64,000 bases of DNA, taken from positions 248,001-312,000 of the forward strand of contig NZ_CP041616.1 of NCBI RefSeq assembly GCF_007197575.1, written 5' to 3'. Numbering within the stretch: the stretch's first letter is position 1; every line of letters starts with the position of its first letter. Of this stretch, positions 17,186 to 24,118 are shown piece by piece. Source of the stretch: Ornithinimicrobium ciconiae. Its GTDB lineage: Bacteria; Actinomycetota; Actinomycetes; Actinomycetales; Dermatophilaceae. The position numbers and the translations under genes are program-made. A model generated the notes under the pieces. The model was not told the DNA's origin. It saw only the letters and a list, made by a program, of their open reading frames with translations, and did no database searches.

Positions 17186-17829
17186 GCATTCTGTCCCCCG
17201 CCCTGCTTGGCGCGGTCAGCCTGGTGCTGATCGCGGCGGCGATCGGGCACCTGCGCTCCCCGGCCGAGCTGCGCTCCGGTCTGCGGGCCCATGACGTCCT
17301 GCCGCAGGGGGCGCAGCACACCGTGGCTGCCGTGCTGGGTCCCCTCGAGGCGGTGCTGGGGGTTGCCGCCCTCGTCGTCGCCGTGGTCGCGGTCCCGCCC
17401 GGGGCCGCCCTGGCGGTGAGTATGCCGATCGCCGGACTCTTCCTGGCCTTCACCGGCTATCTGTGGCAGGTGCTGCGCACCACCGAGGGGCAGGTCGTGC
17501 CCTGCGCCTGCGGCCTGGGGGCCACCCCGGTGAGCCAGTCCGCGGTCCTGCGTGGCGGCATACTCGCGGTCGCGGCCATCAGCGGCGGGATCGCCGGCAG
17601 CGGCGGGATCGCCGGCAGCGGCTGGAGCCTGGCTGCCGCACCCGCCCCGGAGATCGGGGTGGCGCTCGCCGCGATGCTCGTCCTGGCCCTGGCCATCGCC
17701 CTCCTGCCCGCCGCCCGCGCGGTGCCCGAGGCGGCCATCTCGCACCCCGGGACGCGTCAGCAAAACCACGACAAAAATGCGGGAACGACCAACGAAACCC
17801 CTCTCTTTTTTGGGGGGGAGACGCGGTGA
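17182..17829 (+). CDS. MauE/DoxX-like redox-associated membrane protein
   Basis: A 215-residue protein with four to five membrane helices (around 5-25, 50-72, 75-97, 115-135 and 150-172). VVPCACGLG near residues 105-113 carries the C-x-C pair typical of MauE proteins, which act with MauD in disulfide formation in the methylamine dehydrogenase light chain. An 18-bp duplication gives GGIAGSGGIAGSG. The last ~23 residues (QQNHDKNAGTTNETPLFFG and on) are encoded by copy B of the dispersed repeat and look like an acquired tail. GTG at 17182 overlaps the previous stop, and its own TGA overlaps the next GTG. Confidence 0.75.
   Translation: MSILSPALLGAVSLVLIAAAIGHLRSPAELRSGLRAHDVLPQGAQHTVAAVLGPLEAVLGVAALVVAVVAVPPGAALAVSMPIAGLFLAFTGYLWQVLRTTEGQVVPCACGLGATPVSQSAVLRGGILAVAAISGGIAGSGGIAGSGWSLAAAPAPEIGVALAAMLVLALAIALLPAARAVPEAAISHPGTRQQNHDKNAGTTNETPLFFGGETR
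17761..17820 (+). repeat. copy B of the ~60-bp coding repeat
   Basis: This block matches 1872-1930: both start CAAAACC, share CAAAAATGCGGGA and ACGAAACCCCTC in register, and end in a G-run plus AG. Here it encodes the C-terminal tail of the MauE-like protein. Its terminal GGGGGGGAG lies 5 nt before the GTG of the MauD-like gene, so the element appears to supply that ribosome-binding site. Confidence 0.8.
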
Positions 17830-18395
17830 CCTTCATGGAGTCTGCCGTCCTGTTGGCGTGGGTCGCCCTCGTCCTCCTCGCGCTCGGCCTGGCCGGGCTG
17901 CTGCGGCAGGTGACCGTGCTGACCCGCGGCCAGGCCGGTCAGTCGACCGGGGCGTCGGCCACGGCCGGAGCGCCCCGCAGCACCCGCGACCTGGTCGGCT
18001 TCCGGCTGCCCGCCCACGGTGACCTGCCTTCCCTGGTCGAGCCCGGCGCCCACCGGACCGTGGTGGCCTTTGTCTCCCCCGGGTGCAGCTCGTGTGCCGT
18101 CACGCTCTCCGGGCTGACCGCCGTGCCCGACGTGCAGGGCGGCTCGGTCGCCCTGGTGGCTGTCTCCACCGGATCGTGCGATCCCGCGCTGGAGAACCTG
18201 GCCGGCACCGGCCGGTGCATCGCGCAGGGCCGCTCCCTGCTGGAGCAGCTGCACGTGCCCGCCACCCCCTATCTCATGGCCGTCGACGGCGCCGGGACGA
18301 TCATCGCCGCCGCGCTGCCGCACCAGGACACCGACCTCACCGCCTGGGTCCGTCAGACCCGTGGCTCGATCAGCATCACCGAGGAGCAGGCATGA
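17826..18395 (+). CDS. MauD-like membrane-anchored thioredoxin-fold protein
   Basis: A 189-residue protein. One N-terminal membrane helix (~residues 6-25) is followed by a thioredoxin-like domain with the redox pair in SPGCSSCAVT (Cys 87 and Cys 90) and a cis-Pro-type VPATPYL loop. Two further Cys occur in the SCDP and GRCIAQG segments. It is expected to face outside and exchange disulfides with an exported partner, as MauD does for the methylamine dehydrogenase light chain. GTG at 17826 overlaps the previous TGA and has a good G-rich ribosome-binding site; the ATG at 17835 is too far from it. Its TGA overlaps the ATG of the Cys-rich protein (ATGA). Confidence 0.8.
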   Translation: MTFMESAVLLAWVALVLLALGLAGLLRQVTVLTRGQAGQSTGASATAGAPRSTRDLVGFRLPAHGDLPSLVEPGAHRTVVAFVSPGCSSCAVTLSGLTAVPDVQGGSVALVAVSTGSCDPALENLAGTGRCIAQGRSLLEQLHVPATPYLMAVDGAGTIIAAALPHQDTDLTAWVRQTRGSISITEEQA

Positions 18396-18931
18396 CCGAC
18401 ACCAGCTCACAGACCACCGTCAGCTTCGCGGACCTGCCGGTCACCGACACCGGCCACATCCGCAAGCGGCTCCGCCCCCGGCCCTCGCGCCGCCGCTTCA
18501 TGGGGTCCGTGCTCGGTGCCGGCGCCGCCGTCGGACTCGGCTCGCTGTTCCTGGTCAACAAGGCCGCCGACACCGCGCAGGCGGCGTACTGGCAGGACTG
18601 GACGAGCACCAACACCGGTCCGTGCGACCCGGTGACCGGCTATGCCCGCAACCACACCGAGAACGGCATCATGTGCGGCCCGTCGCCGATGTGCACCTCG
18701 CGCTCGTGCTGCTGGAAGTATCGCAACGGTGCCGGCAACCTGGTCGGCTGGCACAAGAACGCTCCCGGCTCGACCGGCTACTACACGCACCGGCCGGATG
18801 ACTGCTGGCAGGGCACCTATGACTCATGGCAGTGGAAGTTCAGCGACGGCAACACCTACCGGTGCTCCGACGGCTGGACCTGCAGCGCCTCCGGTGCCTG
18901 CAGCAAGTCGATCTGCCCATGGGCGGTCTGA
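18392..18931 (+). CDS. Tat-exported Cys/Trp-rich small protein
   Basis: A 179-residue precursor. SRRRFMG at 32-38 fits the twin-arginine motif, and a hydrophobic stretch ends near a TAQAA cleavage site around residue 64. The mature ~115 residues hold ten Cys (including a CC pair) and nine Trp, enough for five disulfides. Gene order places it exactly where MauA, the disulfide-rich Tat-exported light chain of methylamine dehydrogenase, sits relative to mauE and mauD. It shows no clear similarity to MauA that I can see, and no heavy-chain gene is nearby. It is the likely client of the two upstream redox proteins. Function is unknown: a secreted enzyme subunit, a toxin or bacteriocin-like protein, or a wall protein are all open. 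Confidence 0.8.
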   Translation: MTDTSSQTTVSFADLPVTDTGHIRKRLRPRPSRRRFMGSVLGAGAAVGLGSLFLVNKAADTAQAAYWQDWTSTNTGPCDPVTGYARNHTENGIMCGPSPMCTSRSCCWKYRNGAGNLVGWHKNAPGSTGYYTHRPDDCWQGTYDSWQWKFSDGNTYRCSDGWTCSASGACSKSICPWAV

Positions 18932-19146
18932 GCAGCACCGACCCGAGCACCCCTTCCGGGAACAGTCCCGCCGCGGTCAGCCGTGCGCGCCGCTGGGTCG
19001 CCGACCCGCTGCCGTTGCTCGGGCTGGTGGGCGTCGCCGGTGTGCTGCTGGGGATCCTGCACCTGGTCGGCACGGCGGTCCCGTGGCAGGTCCCCGCGCT
19101 GCTGGCGGTGGTCGGTGCCGGTCTCGCCCTGTCCGGCTCCACCTGA
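18919..19146 (+). CDS. N-terminal part of a membrane protein, ended by an in-frame TGA
   Basis: A 75-residue open frame overlapping the previous gene by 13 bp, with two hydrophobic segments (around 31-51 and 57-74). It ends at TGA 19144-19146. The frame stays open beyond that stop for another 193 codons (19147-19728), and the reading across the junction, SGST-stop-GLNSAWALVASVRG, looks like continuous protein. I infer that this and the next entry are one gene of ~270 residues, about the size of MauF/CcdA-type membrane proteins, broken by a TGG-to-TGA change or a sequencing error. Confidence 0.6.
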   Translation: MGGLSSTDPSTPSGNSPAAVSRARRWVADPLPLLGLVGVAGVLLGILHLVGTAVPWQVPALLAVVGAGLALSGST

Positions 19147-19170
19147 GGCCTCAACAGCGCGTGGGCGCTG

Positions 19171-19728
19171 GTGGCCTCGGTCCGAGGTCGATCGATCCAA
19201 CTCAGGCTCTGGGCCGGCTTCCTGGTGGGCTGCGCCCTTGGTGGTGCCTTCACCGGGACGGCTCTCGGAGTGTTCTCTGGACTCCTGTCACCCATCCCGC
19301 TGGCGGCGCGGGCGGTGGTCTTCGGGGTCGTCGCGGTGCTGCTCCTCGTGATGGACCTGCGACAGATCGTCCTGCAGCTGCCGCAGCGCAGCCAGCTCAT
19401 CCCCCAGGAGGTCTTCGCCCGCGGCATGATGCGCGGTGGCTTCCGCTTCGGGGTCGAGTATGGCTGCGGCTTCCGCACCCTGGTGCCCTCGGCCGCGTCC
19501 TCTATCGCCGCCGCCTTCGTGCTGCTGTCCGGGCTGCCGCTGACCTGGGCCGTTGCGCTCGGCGCCGCCTTCGGTGCCTCGCGGGCGCTGCCGGTCCTGC
19601 AGTACATCCTGTGGGGCCGCCCCGGCTGGCAGGCTTTCCTGTCCAGTCACACCCGGTCGTTGGAGCGCGTCGGCAGCGTGGTCACCACCGCGCTCCTGGC
19701 CTGGGCCACGGTCTCCCTGCTGGGCTGA
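19171..19728 (+). CDS. C-terminal part of the split membrane protein (CcdA/MauF-like by layout)
   Basis: Up to 185 residues from a GTG at 19171, in the same frame as 18919-19146. It has four or more membrane helices. One Cys lies in FLVGCALGG and one in VEYGCGFRTL, and two such intramembrane cysteines are the pattern of CcdA/DsbD-type electron carriers. No ribosome-binding site precedes the GTG, which argues against an independent gene. In context with MauE- and MauD-like proteins it would be the inner-membrane electron relay, but that assignment rests on layout and position, not on a family match. It ends 13 bp from the convergent gene at 19742. Confidence 0.55.
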   Translation: MASVRGRSIQLRLWAGFLVGCALGGAFTGTALGVFSGLLSPIPLAARAVVFGVVAVLLLVMDLRQIVLQLPQRSQLIPQEVFARGMMRGGFRFGVEYGCGFRTLVPSAASSIAAAFVLLSGLPLTWAVALGAAFGASRALPVLQYILWGRPGWQAFLSSHTRSLERVGSVVTTALLAWATVSLLG

Positions 19729-19741
19729 GGGGCCCCGCCAC

Positions 19742-21964
19742 TCAGCCCAGGTAGTCCTCCAGGATGCCCTCGACCTTGGTCGAGATCACGGAGGTGCCAC
19801 CGACGACCAGGATGTTCTTGGCGCCCAGCGCCTCCAGCACGTCGCGGGTGTTCTGGAAGACGCCATTCTTGGTGACGAGCAGCACGGGTCCGTGGGCATC
19901 TCCGGCGTGCGCCGCACCGGACAGCGCGTCCGGGAACTCCTGACCCGTTGCGACGACCACCGTGTCGACCCCGTTGGGGTAGTACGAGGCCAGCTCGGCC
20001 GCCGTCGCATACCGGTCGGGTCCGAACACGCGCTGCAGGGTGCCTGAGCGGGTCAGCGACCTGAGCTCACTGGCCACCGCGGGGCTGACCGCCGTCTCGC
20101 CACCGAGCACCACGACCCGGTAGGGCTTGAGCCTGGTCATCGCCGAGCGGGTCACGGACGGCACCTGGTTGGGCTGCACCAACAGGACCGGCCCGTTGTT
20201 GTAGCCGGCGCGGGCTGCTGCCGCGAGCGCGTCGGGATAGTTCGTCCCGGTGGCGACGTAGACCACGTCGAGGCCGCTGGGGAACTGCCCGGCCACGTGG
20301 CCCGCGGTCTCGTAACGGTTGGCTCCGCCGAGCCGTTTCACCGGCGCCGATGTGAGTGCGTCCACCTCGTTGTAGACGGCGCTGCTGATCGCGCCCTTGC
20401 CACCGACGATGGTCACCGAGGACGGCTTGAGTCGCAGGATCGCGTCCCGGGTCTGCAGTGGCAGCGAGTCAGACTTGGCGAGCAGCACCGGGCCACCCTG
20501 GGAGCCGGCCCGGGCGGCTGCCGCCAGGGCGTCGGGGTAGTCCTCTCCCACGGTGAGGAAGAGGGGGCTGCCGGTCGGGAAGGTCATGGAGATCTCGGCC
20601 GCGGTCTCATAGCGGTTGACGCCAGAGATGCGGGTCACCTCGCCCGGCGACGGCTCAGGGATCGGGTCGGGATCCGGCGCCGGTGGGGTGGGCGGCGGCA
20701 CCGGGTCGCTGGGGATGCCAGCCTCGATCATGTAGGCCCAGCTGGCCTTGTCCAGCACGCCGGTCCACGGCAGGGCGTGGGCAGCCTGATAGTTGAGCAG
20801 CACCTGCAGGGTCAGAGGCCCGAACGAACCGTCGACATCGCTGCCGGTGAAGCCCAGATAGCGCTGAGCCTGCCTGACGTTGCTGTTGTTGGCCCCGGGC
20901 AGGGTCACCGGGTAGGGCGCGTAGGGGGCTGTCGGCAGGCTCGTGGAGCAGGGGGTGCCGTTGAAGCCCTGGTAGCGCGGGGCGTACTGGTGGGCGTAGA
21001 CCCGGCAGGTGCCGTAGTCGTGCGTGGTCACCGGGGTGCCGTCCCACCACGAGGTGCGACCCATCGCCCCGTCCCAGCTGAAACTGATGTGCAGGTGGTC
21101 GGTGTGCGGTGAGGCACCGTAGTAGTTCTCCCAGGAGCCCGGCTTGTAGAGGTACCAGGCCTTGCGGTTCCAGATGACCGACTGGACGCCGAAGCGTCGG
21201 GCGATCTCCCCGTTGTTGGCCGTGATCCACTGCGCAACACTGTCGCCGATCGCCTTGTCGCCCGCGCTGTAGGCGTTCATCCGCCAGTCCATCGCACGGC
21301 CCTCGTAGTGCTGGCTGTTGTCACCGTGCTTGCAGGGGCGCGAGCCATACCAGGTGGGCTTGTTGTAGTGGTTGGAGACGAGGTTGGCGAAGGCGACCAT
21401 GCCCGGCTTGTCGTTGGGGTCGCAGGAGTAGGAGTACTGCCACGGCGGCGCCGCGTCGAGGGTGCCCGGCAGGTCCTTGCTCGGCGGTGCCGGCACGGAC
21501 ATCAGGTCGGCGTCGGTGAGCACTGCCCCGTCACTGTCGGCAGCAAACCCGCCACCGAGGTAGCCGTCCTCGGCGTCCATCAGCTGCTCGGTGCTCGAGG
21601 GCTCAATCTCGACCGCGGGCTGCTCGGTGAGCCACTCCACGGGCAGGTCAGCGGGGTCCGGCGGGGCACCGATCCAGTCCATCGGGGACTCCGGGAAGGT
21701 CTCGACGCTGTTGCCGCCGCTCTCCTCCTCAGGAACCACGTAGGGGTCGGCCGGCACCACCAGGCCCTCAGCGAAGGGGTCACCCAGGCCCTGCAGCGTG
21801 AGGCGCTCCCCAGCCGCGTGGCCGTGGTCCTCCTCATGCAGGTCCACTGCGGGGTCCACGCCGGGGTCCGTGACGGGATCAGCCATGGCGACAGGCGCAG
21901 ACACGAGGAGGGCCAGCGTGCTGACGCCGGCCGCGAGGGTGTGGCGCTGAGGGCAATTGCGCAT
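19742..21964 (-). CDS. secreted peptidoglycan-associated protein with three CW_binding_2 repeats
   Basis: A 740-residue exported protein. Sec signal peptide (1-28); acidic linker; a domain at ~165-330 with HYEGRAMDWRMNAY and ASPHTDHLHISF, whose His/Asp pattern resembles the M15/VldE-like metallo fold used on peptidoglycan; a PG_binding_1-like domain (~345-420, RQAQRYLGFTGSDVDGSFGP); a Pro linker; then three CW_binding_2 repeats to the end. ATG at 21964 follows AGGGATCAGAG. The likely place is the cell wall, possibly as a peptidase, although a full catalytic set cannot be proven by eye. It shares the same wall-binding repeats as the protein at 14964, and together they bracket the redox operon. 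Confidence 0.8.
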   Translation of the reverse strand: MRNCPQRHTLAAGVSTLALLVSAPVAMADPVTDPGVDPAVDLHEEDHGHAAGERLTLQGLGDPFAEGLVVPADPYVVPEEESGGNSVETFPESPMDWIGAPPDPADLPVEWLTEQPAVEIEPSSTEQLMDAEDGYLGGGFAADSDGAVLTDADLMSVPAPPSKDLPGTLDAAPPWQYSYSCDPNDKPGMVAFANLVSNHYNKPTWYGSRPCKHGDNSQHYEGRAMDWRMNAYSAGDKAIGDSVAQWITANNGEIARRFGVQSVIWNRKAWYLYKPGSWENYYGASPHTDHLHISFSWDGAMGRTSWWDGTPVTTHDYGTCRVYAHQYAPRYQGFNGTPCSTSLPTAPYAPYPVTLPGANNSNVRQAQRYLGFTGSDVDGSFGPLTLQVLLNYQAAHALPWTGVLDKASWAYMIEAGIPSDPVPPPTPPAPDPDPIPEPSPGEVTRISGVNRYETAAEISMTFPTGSPLFLTVGEDYPDALAAAARAGSQGGPVLLAKSDSLPLQTRDAILRLKPSSVTIVGGKGAISSAVYNEVDALTSAPVKRLGGANRYETAGHVAGQFPSGLDVVYVATGTNYPDALAAAARAGYNNGPVLLVQPNQVPSVTRSAMTRLKPYRVVVLGGETAVSPAVASELRSLTRSGTLQRVFGPDRYATAAELASYYPNGVDTVVVATGQEFPDALSGAAHAGDAHGPVLLVTKNGVFQNTRDVLEALGAKNILVVGGTSVISTKVEGILEDYLG

Positions 21965-22123
21965 TCTCTGATCCCTTCACACAGTGCCTCGGGGCCTCGG
22001 CAGACTGTGATCAATGGTGACGGTGTGACTCAAGGGGCGTTAGGAGACTACACAGAACTTTCGGTGGGGGAAAGCCAATCGCATAACGATTTCTTAAACA
22101 ACAACGCTGTTATTCTCATCGGT

Positions 22124-22199
22124 CGAGAAATGACATGGGTGTTGTTCACGAGAATGACAAGCGTGTCTTTCCCAGGGAATGACAAGTGTGTCATTCTCG
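22124..22199. repeat. three ~26-bp repeats with a terminal inverted arm
   Basis: CGAGAAATGACA (22124), CGAGAATGACA (22149-22159) and GGGAATGACA (22175) recur every 25-26 bp. The last copy ends in TGTCATTCTCG (22189-22199), the exact inverse of 22149-22159, so the block can fold back or bind a dimeric regulator. Confidence 0.75.
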
Positions 22200-22227
22200 A
22201 GGGGAGAGGTGCTGCTCGTAGACGCGA

Positions 22228-22278
22228 CAGAGCCCGCCCCACTCTGTGTGGGACGGGCTCTGTGTGGGACGGGCTCTG
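22228..22278 (-). terminator. strong hairpin terminator with a duplicated arm
   Basis: CAGAGCCCGCCCCAC (22228-22242) pairs with GTGGGACGGGCTCTG (22248-22262) with one mismatch. A second copy of the right arm follows at 22264-22278. It lies just past the stop of ino1 (22299) in the direction of ino1 transcription. Confidence 0.7.
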
Positions 22279-22298
22279 CTGCGAAGAGAACTACAAGG

Positions 22299-23378
22299 TC
22301 AGCGCTCGACCTCGCCGCGGATGAAGGCCTCAACCTGGGCGCGGCCCTGGTCGTCGGGCATCTGCTGCGGCGGGGACTTCATCAGGTAGGCCGAGGCGGA
22401 GATGATCGGACCCCCGACGCCCCGGTCCTTGGCGATCTTGGCGGCACGGACGGCGTCAATGATGATGCCTGCGGAGTTGGGCGAGTCCCAGACCTCCAGC
22501 TTGTACTCCAGGTTGAGGGGGACGTCACCAAAGGCACGGCCCTCCAGGCGCACATAGGCCCACTTGCGGTCATCAAGCCACTGCACATAGTCGGACGGAC
22601 CGATGTGCACATTGCGCGAGCCCATGTCGTGGCTCACGTTAGAGGTGACGGCCTGCGTCTTGGAGACCTTCTTGGACTCGAGACGGTCGCGCTCAAGCAT
22701 GTTCTTGAAGTCCATGTTGCCGCCGACGTTGAGCTGGTAGGTGCGGTCCAGCACCACGCCGCGCTCCTCGAAGAGACGAGCCATCACCCGGTGGGTGATG
22801 GTGGCACCGACCTGCGACTTGATGTCGTCGCCGATGATCGGCACACCCGCGTCCTCGAACTTGGCAGCCCACTCAGGGTCGGAGGCGATGAAGACGGGCA
22901 GCGCGTTGACGAAGGCGACGCCGGCGTCGATCGCGCACTGAGCGTAGAACTTGTCCGCCTCCTCCGAGCCCACCGGCAGGTAGGACACCAGGACGTCGAC
23001 CTCGGCGTCCTTGAGGGCCTGCACCACGTTGACCGGCTCGGCGTCGGACTGCTCGATGGTCTCGCTGTAGTAGCGACCGATGCCGTCCAGGGTCGGGCCG
23101 CGCTGGACCAGGACGCCGGTCGGCGGCACGTCGGCGATCTTGATGGTGTTGTTCTCGCTGGCACCGATCGCCTCGGCCAGGTCGAAGCCGACCTTCTTGG
23201 CGTCGACGTCAAACGCGGCGACAAACTCCACGTCGCTGACGTGGTAAGGCCCGAACTGCACGTGCATCAGGCCTGGCACGCTGGCCGACGCGTCAGCACC
23301 GCGGTAGTACTCGACACCCTGCACCAGCGAACTGGCGCAGTTGCCAACGCCCACGATGGCGACTCGAACTGATCCCAT
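22299..23378 (-). CDS. ino1: inositol-3-phosphate synthase
   Basis: 359 residues, the size of the actinobacterial enzyme. It converts glucose 6-phosphate to 1D-myo-inositol 3-phosphate using NAD internally, feeding phosphatidylinositol and mycothiol synthesis. The N-terminal [16 protein letters not shown] is the NAD-binding loop of this family, and further blocks are [25 protein letters not shown] and [14 protein letters not shown] at 23378 follows GAGGAGT. Only 2 bp separate it from the PadR regulator upstream, so the two are one operon, the same pairing as mycobacterial ino1 and its PadR neighbour. Confidence 0.95.
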   Translation of the reverse strand: MGSVRVAIVGVGNCASSLVQGVEYYRGADASASVPGLMHVQFGPYHVSDVEFVAAFDVDAKKVGFDLAEAIGASENNTIKIADVPPTGVLVQRGPTLDGIGRYYSETIEQSDAEPVNVVQALKDAEVDVLVSYLPVGSEEADKFYAQCAIDAGVAFVNALPVFIASDPEWAAKFEDAGVPIIGDDIKSQVGATITHRVMARLFEERGVVLDRTYQLNVGGNMDFKNMLERDRLESKKVSKTQAVTSNVSHDMGSRNVHIGPSDYVQWLDDRKWAYVRLEGRAFGDVPLNLEYKLEVWDSPNSAGIIIDAVRAAKIAKDRGVGGPIISASAYLMKSPPQQMPDDQGRAQVEAFIRGEVER

Positions 23379-23380
23379 AG

Positions 23381-23944
23381 TTACTCCTCGTGTTGCGCGA
23401 CACCGCGGCGACCCGCGCTGCGCTCGGTTTCGATCAGCCCCGTCAGCCAACGCACATCGCGTTCGGCCGATTCCAGGCTGTGGCGGTGAAGCTCGGCGGC
23501 ATAGCCGTCCAGGGAGGCGCCGTCGGCAGGCCCGTTGGCGCGATACATCGCCAGTCGCTCCTCCAGGCGGGCCCGGCGGCCCTCCAGGGTTCGCAGTCGG
23601 ACGGCGCGGTCCGCGCGTCCGAAGAAGGCGAAGTGCACGTCGAAGGCGTCGTCCTCCCACGCGTTGGGTCCGGCCCCGGTCAACAATGACTGGAACCGTT
23701 CTTGACCAGCAGACGTTACGGCATACGTGATGCGGGCCCTGCGGCCCAGTGCCGGAGTGTCTGCCTCGACGATGAGGCCTCGCTCCACCAGCAGCCGCAG
23801 CCGCGGATACAACGTGCCATAGGACATGGCGCGGACTGTGCCCAGCACACGGTGGACCTGCTTGCGCAGCTCGTAACCGTGCATCGGGGAGTCGTGCAAC
23901 AGCCCCAGGATGGCAAGCTCCAACATCTCTGAACGCCGAGTCAT
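23381..23944 (-). CDS. PadR-family transcriptional regulator
   Basis: 187 residues. The N-terminal winged helix carries the PadR pattern: [18 protein letters not shown], then [17 protein letters not shown] and an [13 protein letters not shown] wing. The C-terminal half is a helical dimerisation region. I chose ATG 23944 over 23965 because GAGGAGGGG lies just ahead of it. Two CGATATATCG sites sit upstream at 24002-24024, between this gene and the divergent penicillin-binding protein, so autoregulation and control of ino1 are likely. Confidence 0.9.
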   Translation of the reverse strand: MTRRSEMLELAILGLLHDSPMHGYELRKQVHRVLGTVRAMSYGTLYPRLRLLVERGLIVEADTPALGRRARITYAVTSAGQERFQSLLTGAGPNAWEDDAFDVHFAFFGRADRAVRLRTLEGRRARLEERLAMYRANGPADGASLDGYAAELHRHSLESAERDVRWLTGLIETERSAGRRGVAQHEE

Positions 23945-24001
23945 GCCACCCCTCCTCTGCTCCACAGCGCCGCACCTGCGTGCAGCGATCGCGATGACCG
24001 T

Positions 24002-24024
24002 CGATATATCGACCCGATATATCG
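24002..24024. promoter_or_regulatory. double palindrome, probable PadR operator
   Basis: CGATATATCG occurs at 24002-24011 and again at 24015-24024, 13 bp centre to centre, in otherwise GC-rich DNA between the divergent PadR and penicillin-binding genes. Perfect AT-rich palindromes next to a padR gene are typical autoregulatory operators. The spacing fits two dimers on nearly the same face. Confidence 0.7.
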
Positions 24025-24118
24025 TACGGCACGATTCAGGGTGCTCCTGCGCGTGCCACGCCGCATCGCCCCGCCAGACAGAGCACTATGGGATCGACCA
24101 CACAGGAGGAGGCCAGCT

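Larger units (their letters stand above)
21965..22298. other. 334-bp intergenic region with repeats and hairpins
   Basis: No credible gene. The part next to 21964 is the leader of the wall-protein gene. The middle (~22080-22120) is unusually AT-rich and may hold its promoter. At 22124-22199 there are three degenerate ~26-bp repeats, and at 22228-22278 a strong hairpin. I looked for a c-di-AMP riboswitch core and saw none. Confidence 0.6.

Noticed and set aside
18392..18931. Calling the Cys-rich protein a methylamine dehydrogenase light chain
   Set aside because: The cysteine spacing does not match what I know of MauA and no heavy-chain, amicyanin or MauG gene is present.
19144..19146. Selenocysteine at the in-frame TGA
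   Set aside because: The site is not in a redox motif and no SECIS-like hairpin is evident; a Trp codon change is simpler.
21965..22080. c-di-AMP (ydaO) riboswitch ahead of a wall-protein gene
   Set aside because: The conserved core segments are not present on the minus strand.
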